This document shows positions 34,236 to 42,880 of a stretch of 64,000 nucleotides of DNA, in pieces. Made by a program: the position numbers and the translations under genes. The notes beneath the pieces are model-generated. The model searched no databases and was not told the origin of the DNA. It saw only the letters and a list, made by a program, of their open reading frames with translations. Source of the stretch: Ruminococcus sp. (lineage in GTDB: Bacteria > Bacillota > Clostridia > Oscillospirales > Ruminococcaceae); the NCBI GenBank assembly GCA_021770655.1, contig JAETQO010000004.1:1-64000 (forward strand), given 5' to 3'. Within the stretch, counting starts at the first letter, position 1. Each line of letters begins with the position of its first letter.

Positions 34236-35726
34236 TTAGATCCCAAGCGCTTCGAAAACATAATTCTTCATTGCCGTCTTTTCGATAACCTTCGAGAAAC
34301 GTATCTCCTTATCCTTGAGAGCCGCCAGTGAAGCAGGAACAGGGATATTGGAGACCTCTGCAAGTTCGTCCACAAGACCGAATTCATCACAATCTGTGTC
34401 CTTGCCGACAGCGCTGAGAACAGAGCCTGAAAACTTATAAGGACTTGCGGTAGAAGCAATAACTGTTTTGGTTTTATCTCCCGTTGCGCTTACATAATCC
34501 TTATAAACCTTAACAGCGACTGCTGTATGAGTATCGCAGGTATAGGAATACTCGTCATAGATCTCCTTTATGCAAGCCTTTGTCTGGTCGTCGTTACAGC
34601 ATCCTGCGTAAAACTCATCGGCAAGGGCTTTCTTTACGTCATCGGTAACCTCGTATCTTCCTGTTTCAGCAAGCTTTCCGAACCATTCTCTGATCTGAGC
34701 GTCATCAGAACCGCAAAGATGATAAAGAAGTCTTTCCAGATTGGAAGAAATAAGAATATCCATAGACGGTGAGATAGTCGTATGGAACGGACGATTTCTG
34801 TCGTAAATTCCTGTTTTTATGAAATCGGTAAGAACATTGTTGGCGTTTGAAGCGCAGATAAGCTTATTTACAGGAACGCCCATATGCTTTGCATAATAAC
34901 CGGCAAGAATATTTCCGAAGTTTCCTGTAGGAACTACAATATTTATCTTGTCGCCAAGTTCTATCTCTCCGTCTGCAACAAGCTGAGCATAAGAAGAAAC
35001 GTAGTATATGATCTGCGGCGCAAGACGTCCCCAGTTAATGGAGTTTGCAGAAGAGAACATCATTCCGTTGTCTGCAAGCTTACCGGCAATTTCCGGATTA
35101 GTGAAAATAGCCTTTACACCGTTCTGAGCGTCGTCAAAGTTACCCTTTATAGCGCACACTCCAACGTTTTCACCCTCCTGTGTGGTCATCTGCTTTTTCT
35201 GCATTGCAGAAACGCCGTCCTCCGGATAGAATACGAGGATCTCAGTACCCTCGACGTCCTTGAATCCTTCAAGCGCCGCCTTACCGGTATCGCCGGAGGT
35301 TGCTACAAGAATAACAACCTTTTTATTAAGGTTGATCTTCTTTGTAGCTGTAGTAAGAAGATAGGGAAGTATCTGGAGCGCCATATCCTTGAATGCGCAG
35401 GTAGGACCGTGCCACAGTTCAAGCATATAAGTACCGTCGAAAAGGTGAGCAAGCTCAGCAATATTATCGGTATCAAAATTCTTTGTGTTATAAGCTCCGT
35501 CCACGCAGTAGCGGATCTCAGCTTCGGTATAGTCCGTAAGGAACTTAGAGAAAACGAACAAAGCTCTCTCCGCATAAGTTTTTTCACCCAAGGCTTTTAT
35601 CTCATCGAGAGAAACCGACGGGATTTCAGACGGAACAAACAGACCGCCGTCCTGAGAAATACCCTGTGCGATTGCCTGTGCAGACGTAACGTTTACACCG
35701 CTGTTTCTTGTACTTCTGTAAAACAT
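34236..35726 (-). CDS. thrC: Threonine synthase
   Basis: This 496-residue pyridoxal phosphate enzyme converts phosphohomoserine to threonine. The PLP lysine is in TCAFKDMALQ, and the GDTGKAALEGF phosphate loop and NSINWGRL stretch are typical. Length fits the longer bacterial class. It lies 45 bases after yraN in the same direction, with a small GGCAAAAGCC hairpin between. Confidence 0.95.
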   Translation of the reverse strand: MFYRSTRNSGVNVTSAQAIAQGISQDGGLFVPSEIPSVSLDEIKALGEKTYAERALFVFSKFLTDYTEAEIRYCVDGAYNTKNFDTDNIAELAHLFDGTYMLELWHGPTCAFKDMALQILPYLLTTATKKINLNKKVVILVATSGDTGKAALEGFKDVEGTEILVFYPEDGVSAMQKKQMTTQEGENVGVCAIKGNFDDAQNGVKAIFTNPEIAGKLADNGMMFSSANSINWGRLAPQIIYYVSSYAQLVADGEIELGDKINIVVPTGNFGNILAGYYAKHMGVPVNKLICASNANNVLTDFIKTGIYDRNRPFHTTISPSMDILISSNLERLLYHLCGSDDAQIREWFGKLAETGRYEVTDDVKKALADEFYAGCCNDDQTKACIKEIYDEYSYTCDTHTAVAVKVYKDYVSATGDKTKTVIASTASPYKFSGSVLSAVGKDTDCDEFGLVDELAEVSNIPVPASLAALKDKEIRFSKVIEKTAMKNYVFEALGI

Positions 35727-35771
35727 AAACCAACAACCCTTCTTTAATTATCCGGCTTTTGCCGAAAATTT

Positions 35772-36167
35772 TTACTTTTGACTAGCGTCGAAAGCGCTTA
35801 CATAATACTTCAGACGCGTTACTCTTCCGCCGTCCAGTTCCACGACTGCAACGTCGAAACGACAGTCGCACGGAGTTTCCAGCATCAGAAAATAGCTTTC
35901 AGCGGTTTTTATTATATGCCTTTTCTTTGATTCGGTAATAGCTTCCTCTCCCGAAGTCAATGAATTTTTCTTTCGGGTCTTGACCTCCACAAAGGCAATA
36001 ACATCCGCTTTTTTAGCTATAATATCTATTTCACCGCCTCTTACGGTAAAATTTCTCTTTAAGATCTCATATCCGTGACGCAGGAGAAAAGCGCATACGG
36101 CGTCTTCGCCGATATTGCCCGTTTTCCTAAGCGTACTGTGATCAACTCTGTTTTTCTTTGGCTGCAT
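35772..36167 (-). CDS. YraN/UPF0102 family protein
   Basis: This 131-residue protein has the endonuclease-like core of the UPF0102 family (GEDAVCAFLLRHGYEILKRN, GEIDIIAKKADVIAFVEVKTR), with the Asp/Glu/Lys pattern of PD-(D/E)XK nucleases. Its biological role is unclear. The start overlaps the end of rnhB by 26 bases, and this is the usual neighbourhood. Confidence 0.88.
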   Translation of the reverse strand: MQPKKNRVDHSTLRKTGNIGEDAVCAFLLRHGYEILKRNFTVRGGEIDIIAKKADVIAFVEVKTRKKNSLTSGEEAITESKKRHIIKTAESYFLMLETPCDCRFDVAVVELDGGRVTRLKYYVSAFDASQK

Positions 36168-36759
36168 AATATTTTTTGAGAAAACTCATTCTATGTATTT
36201 CACAAGGACCGAATTCGTCAAGCATCTGATAATGAAGTTTAGTACCGTAGCCCTTGTGTTTTTCAAACTGATAATGCGGATATTTTTCCGACATTTGTTC
36301 CATATATCTGTCCCTTGCAACTTTCGCAAGTATTGACGCGGCGGCTACCGCCTGGCTTTTTCCGTCGCCCTTTACGACCGCTTTTGCCGGACATAAAAGT
36401 ACGTCCGGGGTCTTGTTACCGTCAATAATACAAATATCAGGCTTTATCTCAAGATCTTCAACTGCTCTCCTCATAGCAAGCATAGCGCAGTTTAAGATAT
36501 TGAACTCTTCGATTTCTCCGACCGTTGCAGTTTGAATGGAAAAATCAAGAGCCTTTTCCATGATCTCATCAAAGAGAATATCACGCTTTTTAGGCGTAAG
36601 CTTTTTACTGTCGTTAATACTCTCTATAACGGTATCCTTATCAAAAATCACTGCGGCGGCGAAAACATCTCCAGCAAGAGGTCCTCTTCCCGCTTCGTCA
36701 CAGCCGCAGACTATATTATAGTCTTTTCTGATTTGATTGTCAAATTCAAACAGAGTCAT
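36142..36759 (-). CDS. rnhB: Ribonuclease HII
   Basis: This 205-residue enzyme removes ribonucleotides from DNA. The first metal ligands are in CDEAGRGPLAG, with the further aspartate in IIDGNK and KVARD. I chose the ATG at 36759 because AAGGGG lies 7 bases upstream; the longer TTG start overlaps that site. It starts within a base or two of the rbgA stop, so translation is probably coupled. Confidence 0.94.
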   Translation of the reverse strand: MTLFEFDNQIRKDYNIVCGCDEAGRGPLAGDVFAAAVIFDKDTVIESINDSKKLTPKKRDILFDEIMEKALDFSIQTATVGEIEEFNILNCAMLAMRRAVEDLEIKPDICIIDGNKTPDVLLCPAKAVVKGDGKSQAVAAASILAKVARDRYMEQMSEKYPHYQFEKHKGYGTKLHYQMLDEFGPCEIHRMSFLKKYYAAKEKQS

Positions 36760-36760
36760 A

Positions 36761-37657
36761 TCAATACCCCTTTGGTTTTTCAAGAGTTAGTCTGCCGACA
36801 GTTCCGTTTCTGAACTCGTCCATAACGGTAATCGCCGCTCTTTCCGTATTGATCTCCCCGCCTGAAACAAGAAATCCTCTTTTTCTGCCGATACGTTCGA
36901 GAATTTCAAACCCGACTACGCAGCCTACAGTTTCTTCATCCGCAGGCTCAATATCATCAGTTTTAACGCCGTAGCGCTTTTCAATAAGTTCGGGATAATT
37001 ATCATTCAGAAATTCCAGCAGACGGCAGGCAAGATATTCAATATCCATTATCTCGTCCTTGACTGCGCCCGTAAACGCAAGTCTTTCGCCCACAAGCTTA
37101 TCCTCAAACTTCGGCCAAAGCACACCGGGCATATCCAGCAGTTCAAAGCCGTCCTCCAGCTTTGCCCACTGTTTTCCTCTTGTAACTCCCGGTCTGTCTT
37201 CGACTTTCGCAAGCTTTGCGCCTGCCAGCCGATTGATAAAGGAAGACTTACCCACGTTAGGGATTCCGACTATCATTATTCTTATAGGTCTACCCGTCAT
37301 ACCTCTGGAGTTCCATTTTTCAATATCGTCCGCCAACAATTCTTTCAGCTTGGCATAAAACTTATTCACGTTTTTACCGCTTCGGCAGTCGGTCGCAAGG
37401 GCTGATATACCCTGCTTGGCATAATAGTCAAGCCACATTGCCGTGACCTCCGGATCGGCAGAATCCGCTTTATTAAGGAGAAGAAGTCTTGGCTTTGAAC
37501 CAACAATCTTCTTCATTTCAGGATTTCTGCTCGAATAAGGAATACGAGCGTCGGTGATCTCGACCACTGCGTCTACAAGCTTCAGATTAGAAGCCATAAT
37601 ACGTCTGGTCTTTGCCATATGTCCCGGAAACCACTGAACGTGCGACGCTTCGCTCAT
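36761..37657 (-). CDS. rbgA: Ribosome biogenesis GTPase RbgA (YlqF)
   Basis: This 298-residue circularly permuted GTPase acts late in 50S subunit assembly. The G4 motif (LLNKADSAD) precedes G1 (GIPNVGKSSF) and G3 (DMPG), as expected. The N-terminal QWFPGHMAKT is diagnostic. I chose the ATG at 37657 with AAGGAGG 7 bases upstream. Confidence 0.95.
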   Translation of the reverse strand: MSEASHVQWFPGHMAKTRRIMASNLKLVDAVVEITDARIPYSSRNPEMKKIVGSKPRLLLLNKADSADPEVTAMWLDYYAKQGISALATDCRSGKNVNKFYAKLKELLADDIEKWNSRGMTGRPIRIMIVGIPNVGKSSFINRLAGAKLAKVEDRPGVTRGKQWAKLEDGFELLDMPGVLWPKFEDKLVGERLAFTGAVKDEIMDIEYLACRLLEFLNDNYPELIEKRYGVKTDDIEPADEETVGCVVGFEILERIGRKRGFLVSGGEINTERAAITVMDEFRNGTVGRLTLEKPKGY

Positions 37658-37680
37658 AAACATTCCTCCTTACGATCTGA

Positions 37681-38271
37681 TCAATCTATCCTGCCGAGCT
37701 TTCCGCCGTTTCCCGAATAAAATCTGAACAGCGCTCTGCCCACAATCTCGTCCTGCGAAACACAGCCGATGACACGGCTGTCGGTAGAATGGTTTCGGTT
37801 GTCGCCCATTACAAGCACATAACCGAAGGGTACTGTATATTCATATGTATCGCTTTCACTGTTGTAATATTTTCCCGAAAAGTAATTCTGCTCAAAGGAG
37901 TCCTTTTCCTTAACATAAGGCTCATCAATAACCTTTCCGTCAACCTTAACGGTTCCGGTTTTATAGTCCACCGAAACAGTCTGATTCGATGTTGCGATAA
38001 TTCTTTTGATTATGGTCTCGTTAAGCGCAGACGAATCGATAACAACAATATCCCCTTGTTCAGGCGTATAAAACAAGTGAGATATAACCAATCTGTCGCC
38101 CTGATAAAGAGTGTCCTGCATTGACTGCCCCTTGACGTTGGCTATCCTGAAAATAAAAGTGAAAATAAATATCACAAGAAAAACAGAAAACGCAATGGTT
38201 TCAAGCCAATCAAAAATATTATCCGCCGCCGAACTCTTTTTGTCCGCTCTCATACTTCTCTTATCGCTCAT
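37681..38271 (-). CDS. lepB: Type I signal peptidase
   Basis: This 196-residue membrane protease removes signal peptides. One N-terminal helix (about 20-42), the catalytic Ser in VKGQSMQDTL, the Lys in ETIIKRIIA, and the MGDNRNHSTDSR box are present. Its start overlaps the stop of the upstream signal peptidase gene by 4 bases (ATGA). Confidence 0.93.
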   Translation of the reverse strand: MSDKRSMRADKKSSAADNIFDWLETIAFSVFLVIFIFTFIFRIANVKGQSMQDTLYQGDRLVISHLFYTPEQGDIVVIDSSALNETIIKRIIATSNQTVSVDYKTGTVKVDGKVIDEPYVKEKDSFEQNYFSGKYYNSESDTYEYTVPFGYVLVMGDNRNHSTDSRVIGCVSQDEIVGRALFRFYSGNGGKLGRID

Positions 38272-38903
38272 TTTACTTTGCCTATTGAATTAAATGGGAA
38301 AAGTCTGAATATCGCCTTTCCAAGCACATCATCAGTGCTGACAAAGCCTATGCTTCTTCCGTCCGTAGAATTGTTTCTGTTATCGCCCATTACAAAAATG
38401 CTTCCGTCCGGCACGTTATATTCGTAAACGCTGCTCTCAACCAGATATTCATCGGAGAAGTAACCGGTATTATACATAGGCTCCTTTATATTCTCGTTTG
38501 AGATGACCTTTCCGTTTACGGTAACAGTATTATTGTCATAATTTACCCTAACTGTATCTCCGGCTGTACCTATAACGCGTTTGATAATAGTCTTGTTCAG
38601 TTTTGAACTGTTTATAACTACAATGTCTCCCTTTGAAGGAGTATAGTTGATATGCGAAATAATAAGTCTGTCGCCGTTCTGAAGGGTGTTGCACATAGAC
38701 TGGCCCTGAACCAAAACGATCCGGAACAGAAATGTAAAAATAAGAATAACAACGAACATTGCAAAAACAAAGGATTCAATCCACTCAAACACTTCGTCTT
38801 TAACGTCTATAGGAGGCTTTTCCCTTAAATCATCGAGAGCGGCTTTTTTCACGCGCTCTATATCCTCGCTGTTTACCTCTCCGAATTTCTTATTGTCATC
38901 CAT
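38268..38903 (-). CDS. lepB: Type I signal peptidase, tandem copy
   Basis: This 211-residue copy is the closest neighbour of the 196-residue one. The Ser (VQGQSMCNTL), Lys (KTIIKRVIG) and MGDNRNNSTDGRS boxes are intact. Compared with the downstream copy it has a longer charged N terminus (MDDNKKFGEVNSEDIERVKK). Tandem signal peptidases in one operon suggest duplication with possible division of substrates. Confidence 0.93.
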   Translation of the reverse strand: MDDNKKFGEVNSEDIERVKKAALDDLREKPPIDVKDEVFEWIESFVFAMFVVILIFTFLFRIVLVQGQSMCNTLQNGDRLIISHINYTPSKGDIVVINSSKLNKTIIKRVIGTAGDTVRVNYDNNTVTVNGKVISNENIKEPMYNTGYFSDEYLVESSVYEYNVPDGSIFVMGDNRNNSTDGRSIGFVSTDDVLGKAIFRLFPFNSIGKVK

Positions 38904-39010
38904 ACAATAGCCTCAATTCTGTAATTACTGCATCAGTCAAATAATCATATAGATTTATTATAACAAATTTATTCTGAAATTACAAGGGTTTTAAGAAATT
39001 TTTTAAACTT

Positions 39011-39044
39011 ACAAAAAAAGAGCCGGATAACCGACTCTTTTCTT
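39011..39044 (-). terminator. rplS terminator
   Basis: On the minus strand AAAGAGTCGG pairs with CCGGCTCTTT around a TTAT loop and is followed by TTTT. It separates rplS from the signal peptidase group. Confidence 0.85.
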
Positions 39045-39053
39045 ATGAAAGAA

Positions 39054-39398
39054 TTATCTGATTGCTTCCTTGACCTTAGCCGCCTTACCAACTCTGTCAC
39101 GGAGATAATAGAGCTTAGCGCGGCGAACCTTACCGGAACGAACAACCTCAACCTTTTCAACAACAGGTGAGTGAACCGGGAATACTCTCTCGATTCCGCA
39201 TCCGTGCGCTACTCTGCGGACTGTGAAAGTCTCGTTGATACCGCCGTGTTTCTTAGCGATAACAGTACCCTCGAATACCTGGATTCTTGACTTGTCTCCC
39301 TCTGTAATTCTTACGTGTACCTTAACTGTATCACCGATGTTGATAACAGGCGCCTCGGATTTAAGGCTTGACTCTGAAATAAGCTTTAAAGCGTCCAC
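39054..39398 (-). CDS. rplS: Ribosomal protein L19
   Basis: This 114-residue large-subunit protein has the typical start ([20 protein letters not shown]), the [12 protein letters not shown] stretch and a basic C terminus ([19 protein letters not shown]). It is preceded by a structured leader of about 146 bases and ended by its own terminator. Confidence 0.97.
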   Translation of the reverse strand: MDALKLISESSLKSEAPVINIGDTVKVHVRITEGDKSRIQVFEGTVIAKKHGGINETFTVRRVAHGCGIERVFPVHSPVVEKVEVVRSGKVRRAKLYYLRDRVGKAAKVKEAIR

Positions 39399-39545
39399 TT
39401 TAAATTCCTCCTTATATTTTCAGACATTCATACGCTTTATAGCAGCGATGCACACTGCAAAGCCAGAGGACTGTCCGCTTTAATGTCATGTCCTTCGGAC
39501 AAGGCATTAACTCTCGTCGGAAGAACCGACGGTAATTCAAATGCT
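39399..39545 (-). promoter_or_regulatory. Structured rplS leader, candidate ribosomal protein leader RNA
   Basis: The predicted transcript starts near 39545 and holds hairpins GTCGG-ttctt-CCGAC and GTCC-gaa-GGAC plus longer GC-rich segments before the AAGGAGG of rplS. Ribosomal protein genes often carry such leaders for autogenous control, and an L19 leader family is known in Firmicutes. I cannot confirm membership without a covariance search. Confidence 0.5.
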
Positions 39546-39550
39546 TTAAT

Positions 39551-39579
39551 ATTATATCACACTTTGCGTATTAATGCAA
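39551..39579 (-). promoter_or_regulatory. rplS promoter
   Basis: Minus strand: TTGCAT, 17-base spacer, TATAAT. Confidence 0.75.
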
Positions 39580-39585
39580 GAAAAA

Positions 39586-40290
39586 TCATGTAAAATTTTC
39601 GCCGTCGGCAGTCATGATTTTTGTGCATTCTGTATAAATATCTTCAACGCTAAGTCCGCTTATACCGCAAAACGCGTCTATTACCACATTCACATTGATG
39701 TTGAAGCCTCCTCCGCACGGAAGTACAAGACAAACATCAAGGCCACCGCCGTCAACATTATATTTTTTTACGTTTATATGCGGTCTGATATCGACAAGGT
39801 TGACGGTTTTCTTTTTGGTTCTTTTTTCTATCTCGATTTTATCCCGTGACAGAAAATGTTCAAAGCATTCATGCGTTTCCTCCGCACTTTTATTTGTACG
39901 AAGTTTTATTTCATACTCAGCAAATGCTATATCGGTATGCTTATGCACCGGCTTAGATACAGAAACAATTTCAAGTCCCTCAGGAGTCTGTTTACTCAGT
40001 CTGTTCAAAATCTCATCAAAATCCAGTTCTTCCGTAAGAGCAAAATCCATTATTTCCACTTTACTGTCGGTTCCGAGCGGAAGAGCGAGCGGAAACATTA
40101 TGTAAACGTGAGGATTAAATCCCTGAGTATACCATATCGGCAGGTGAGCGCGCTTAAAAGCACGCTGAAACGCTCTCATAAGATCAAGATGAGAGATATA
40201 CTTGGCTCTTCCCGTCTTTGAAAATACGGCTCTGTATTCATATCTGTCAACAATAAGATTGACATTTTTAGGTTCCGGAACTCTTGCCAC
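39586..40290 (-). CDS. TIGR03936 (DUF2344) radical SAM-associated protein
   Basis: This 234-residue protein belongs to the family that always follows the TIGR03960 radical SAM gene. The YISHLDLMRAFQRAFKRAHLPIWYTQGFNPHVY stretch region (only part quoted as HLDLMRAFQRAF) is characteristic. I chose the GTG at 40290 because GGAGG lies 8 bases upstream. It overlaps the end of the radical SAM gene by 23 bases. It probably assists that enzyme in modifying rRNA, tRNA or a ribosomal protein; the substrate is not known to me. Confidence 0.85.
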   Translation of the reverse strand: MARVPEPKNVNLIVDRYEYRAVFSKTGRAKYISHLDLMRAFQRAFKRAHLPIWYTQGFNPHVYIMFPLALPLGTDSKVEIMDFALTEELDFDEILNRLSKQTPEGLEIVSVSKPVHKHTDIAFAEYEIKLRTNKSAEETHECFEHFLSRDKIEIEKRTKKKTVNLVDIRPHINVKKYNVDGGGLDVCLVLPCGGGFNINVNVVIDAFCGISGLSVEDIYTECTKIMTADGENFT

Positions 40291-42133
40291 AGTAAACACC
40301 TCCGTATTCACATTTTATTCCACAGCCGGAACATCCTTCTTTACAGTTGCGGGTCGTCTGCGCCGTATGAGCCTTTTTGTTTTCCCTGATAAAAAATTCA
40401 TGCGATACGAGATAGTCAAGATGCGACCAAGGAGCAACTTCCTCATATGAACGGCGGCGGTTTGCATAAAACTTCATATCCGCCCCGCATTCGTCAAAGG
40501 CTTCGGTCCATTTGTCGAATTTGAAATGCTCGTCCCAGCCGTCAAGATAACAGCCCTTCTTCCACGCCGTATAAACGACCTTGCAGAGCCGTCTGTCGCC
40601 TCTGGCAAGAACGGCTTCAAGCACGGAGGTATTGGATTGATGGGTGCTTAAACGAATCTTCTTGCTGGTAAGGCTCTTAAACAAATGCTCCTGCTTTTCA
40701 GCAATCTGTTCGGGCGTATCCTGCGGTTCAAACTCAAACGGGGTAAAGGGTTTTGGTACAAATGTGGCGGTAGATACCGATACCCGCACGCCTCCCTTAC
40801 CTCTCAGCTCCTTAGGCGTTTCATAATACAAATCCACTACCTTCTGAGCAAGTTTTGCGATCCCTGCAACATCGTCAAGCGTTTCATCCGGCAGACCAAG
40901 CATGAAGTAAAGCTTTACCGTAGAATATCCGCCCTCAAATGCGGTTTTACAGCTTCGCATTATTTCCTCTTCAGTGACGTTTTTGTTTATCACATCACGG
41001 AGTCTTTGTGTTCCCGCTTCAGGTGCAAAGGTAAGCCCGCTTTTTCTTACGGACTTTATTTTCTCCAGCAATTCCTCACTGAAGTTATCCACTCTCAGCG
41101 ACGGCAGAGCAAGATTGACCTGTTCCTTATCGGTATACTCCACAAGATTTTCAAGAAGCTCGTTGATCTTAGTATAGTCGCTGGTAGACAGTGATGACAA
41201 AGATACCTCCTCATATCCTGTCTGTTCGCAGAGACACTTGGTTTCATGCTTTATCGTATCAATGCTCTTTTCTCTGAACGGGCGGTAAATAAAACCAGCC
41301 TGGCAGAACCGACAGCCTCTTATACATCCTCTCAGCACCTCGACCACCGCTCTGTCGTGAACTATCTGGGTGAAAGGTACAACAAAGCCCTCGGGATAAT
41401 AAACCTTATCAAAATCACTTATAACACGCTTTCTCACCTTTGCAGGCGCTTCCGGAACATTCGGAGTTATAGCTTTGATTGTGCCGTCCTCGTTATATGC
41501 AACGTCATAAAAGCTCGGAACATAAACGCCTTCGATCTTTGCGGCTTCACGCAGGAACTGCTCTTTGGTAGGTTTCATGGGCTTCATTTCCTCGTACAGC
41601 TCCAACAGCTCGATATTTACCTCCTCGCCCTCACCGAGAATAAACAAGTCAAAGAAATCCGCCAGAGGCTCAGGATTGCAGACGCACGGTCCGCCCCCCA
41701 CCACAATTGGCGTAAGCTCCTTTCTGTCCTTCGCATACACCGGCAAGCCTGCAAGGTCAAGCATTTCCAGCACGTTGTTATATGACAGCTCATATTGCAA
41801 AGTAAATCCTATAAAATCAAATTCGGTCAATGGGTCAAGGCTTTCAAGAGCGTAAAGCGGTATACCGTTTTCACGCATAAGCTTGTTGTAATCGTCCTCC
41901 GGCATGAAAACCCTTTCACACCACCAGTTTTCCCGCGCGTTTTTCAGACCGTAAAGTATTTTCATACCCAAATGGGACATTCCCACGTCATAGGTATCTG
42001 GAAAGCAGAACGCAAAGCGCACGTCGACTTTGGACTTATCCTTGACAACGCTTCCGATCTCTCCGCCTATATATCTTGCAGGCTTCTGGGTTTTCAGCAG
42101 AAGCTTTTCGATTTTATGCTTTAATTCTTCCAA
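40268..42133 (-). CDS. TIGR03960 B12-binding radical SAM protein
   Basis: This 621-residue enzyme has an N-terminal B12-binding-like domain (FCFPDTYDVGMSHLG near residue 45) and a radical SAM core with the cluster motif CIRGCRFC in VLRGCIRGC. A C-terminal cysteine group (CKEGCSGCGIKCEYGGVYC) may bind a second cluster. It is translated together with the TIGR03936 protein. In other clostridia this pair lies near ribosomal protein or RNase E/G genes, as here near rplS. Confidence 0.88.
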   Translation of the reverse strand: MEELKHKIEKLLLKTQKPARYIGGEIGSVVKDKSKVDVRFAFCFPDTYDVGMSHLGMKILYGLKNARENWWCERVFMPEDDYNKLMRENGIPLYALESLDPLTEFDFIGFTLQYELSYNNVLEMLDLAGLPVYAKDRKELTPIVVGGGPCVCNPEPLADFFDLFILGEGEEVNIELLELYEEMKPMKPTKEQFLREAAKIEGVYVPSFYDVAYNEDGTIKAITPNVPEAPAKVRKRVISDFDKVYYPEGFVVPFTQIVHDRAVVEVLRGCIRGCRFCQAGFIYRPFREKSIDTIKHETKCLCEQTGYEEVSLSSLSTSDYTKINELLENLVEYTDKEQVNLALPSLRVDNFSEELLEKIKSVRKSGLTFAPEAGTQRLRDVINKNVTEEEIMRSCKTAFEGGYSTVKLYFMLGLPDETLDDVAGIAKLAQKVVDLYYETPKELRGKGGVRVSVSTATFVPKPFTPFEFEPQDTPEQIAEKQEHLFKSLTSKKIRLSTHQSNTSVLEAVLARGDRRLCKVVYTAWKKGCYLDGWDEHFKFDKWTEAFDECGADMKFYANRRRSYEEVAPWSHLDYLVSHEFFIRENKKAHTAQTTRNCKEGCSGCGIKCEYGGVYCGKSSGT

Positions 42134-42260
42134 AATTCAACCTCCTGATACCGGACACAGCAAAATCCAAATGAGAACCATAATATTTACTCACAGAGTG
42201 CCGCTCCGTAGTACGTTTTATTTTCAATTATATCATACCGAATCAAAAAATTCAACCGCG

Positions 42261-42827
42261 TTAATACAAAATTTCGGATATTGCCACAAAGCAAAATGTC
42301 GCAATGAAAGATACGCTCACCATTCCGTTCAAATTCATCTGTATAATTACGGCGGCTGTAAGAAAAATAAACGCCGCTCTCAACAGATCATAGGCTCTTC
42401 CGTTTTTCATTATTGCTTCAAGCACTCTTCCTCCGTCAAAATACTTAAACGGGAGCATATTCAGCGTTCCCAGCATAATATTGACTTCACAGAAAAAACT
42501 CATTCCGTACGCACAGTATGATATTGCCGCAAGTAAAAAGTTCATTGCACAGCCTGCCAACAGAACAGCAAGATCCTTGCCGGTACTTAAGAGCCTGCCT
42601 CCGTCGGGTGTAATGCGTATCCCGCCGCCGTATAGCACGATCTCCTTAACTTTTTTACCAAAGACAGACATCAGAGCAAGATGACCTATCTCGTGAAAAG
42701 CACAGCACATAAGAGCGGTCAAAATTTTATCCGTCTGTGAGGGAGTGCATATAAACGTCAATGCGAGAATCAGAAAAAAGCTGAATGACACTCCATAATA
42801 TGTATTCTTAAATTTTATCTTAAACAA
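42261..42827 (-). CDS. M50 site-2 protease, SpoIVFB-like
   Basis: This 188-residue membrane metalloprotease has HEIGH (zinc ligands) in CAFHEIGHLALM and the second-ligand motif FDGG in FKYFDGGRVLEA. Five to six membrane helices are predicted. It resembles the sporulation protease SpoIVFB, but no SpoIVFA gene lies beside it. It is separated from uvrA by 53 bases containing a hairpin. Confidence 0.85.
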   Translation of the reverse strand: MFKIKFKNTYYGVSFSFFLILALTFICTPSQTDKILTALMCCAFHEIGHLALMSVFGKKVKEIVLYGGGIRITPDGGRLLSTGKDLAVLLAGCAMNFLLAAISYCAYGMSFFCEVNIMLGTLNMLPFKYFDGGRVLEAIMKNGRAYDLLRAAFIFLTAAVIIQMNLNGMVSVSFIATFCFVAISEILY

Positions 42828-42832
42828 AAAAT

Positions 42833-42864
42833 ATCACCGATTAAGCATATTCTTAATCGGCGAT
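42833..42864 (-). terminator. Hairpin after uvrA
   Basis: CGCCGATTAAG pairs with CTTAATCGGTG (one G/U), followed by a T-rich stretch on the minus strand. It may terminate uvrA transcripts or attenuate read-through into the protease gene. Confidence 0.7.
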
Positions 42865-42880
42865 AAAAATTACTTTGAGA

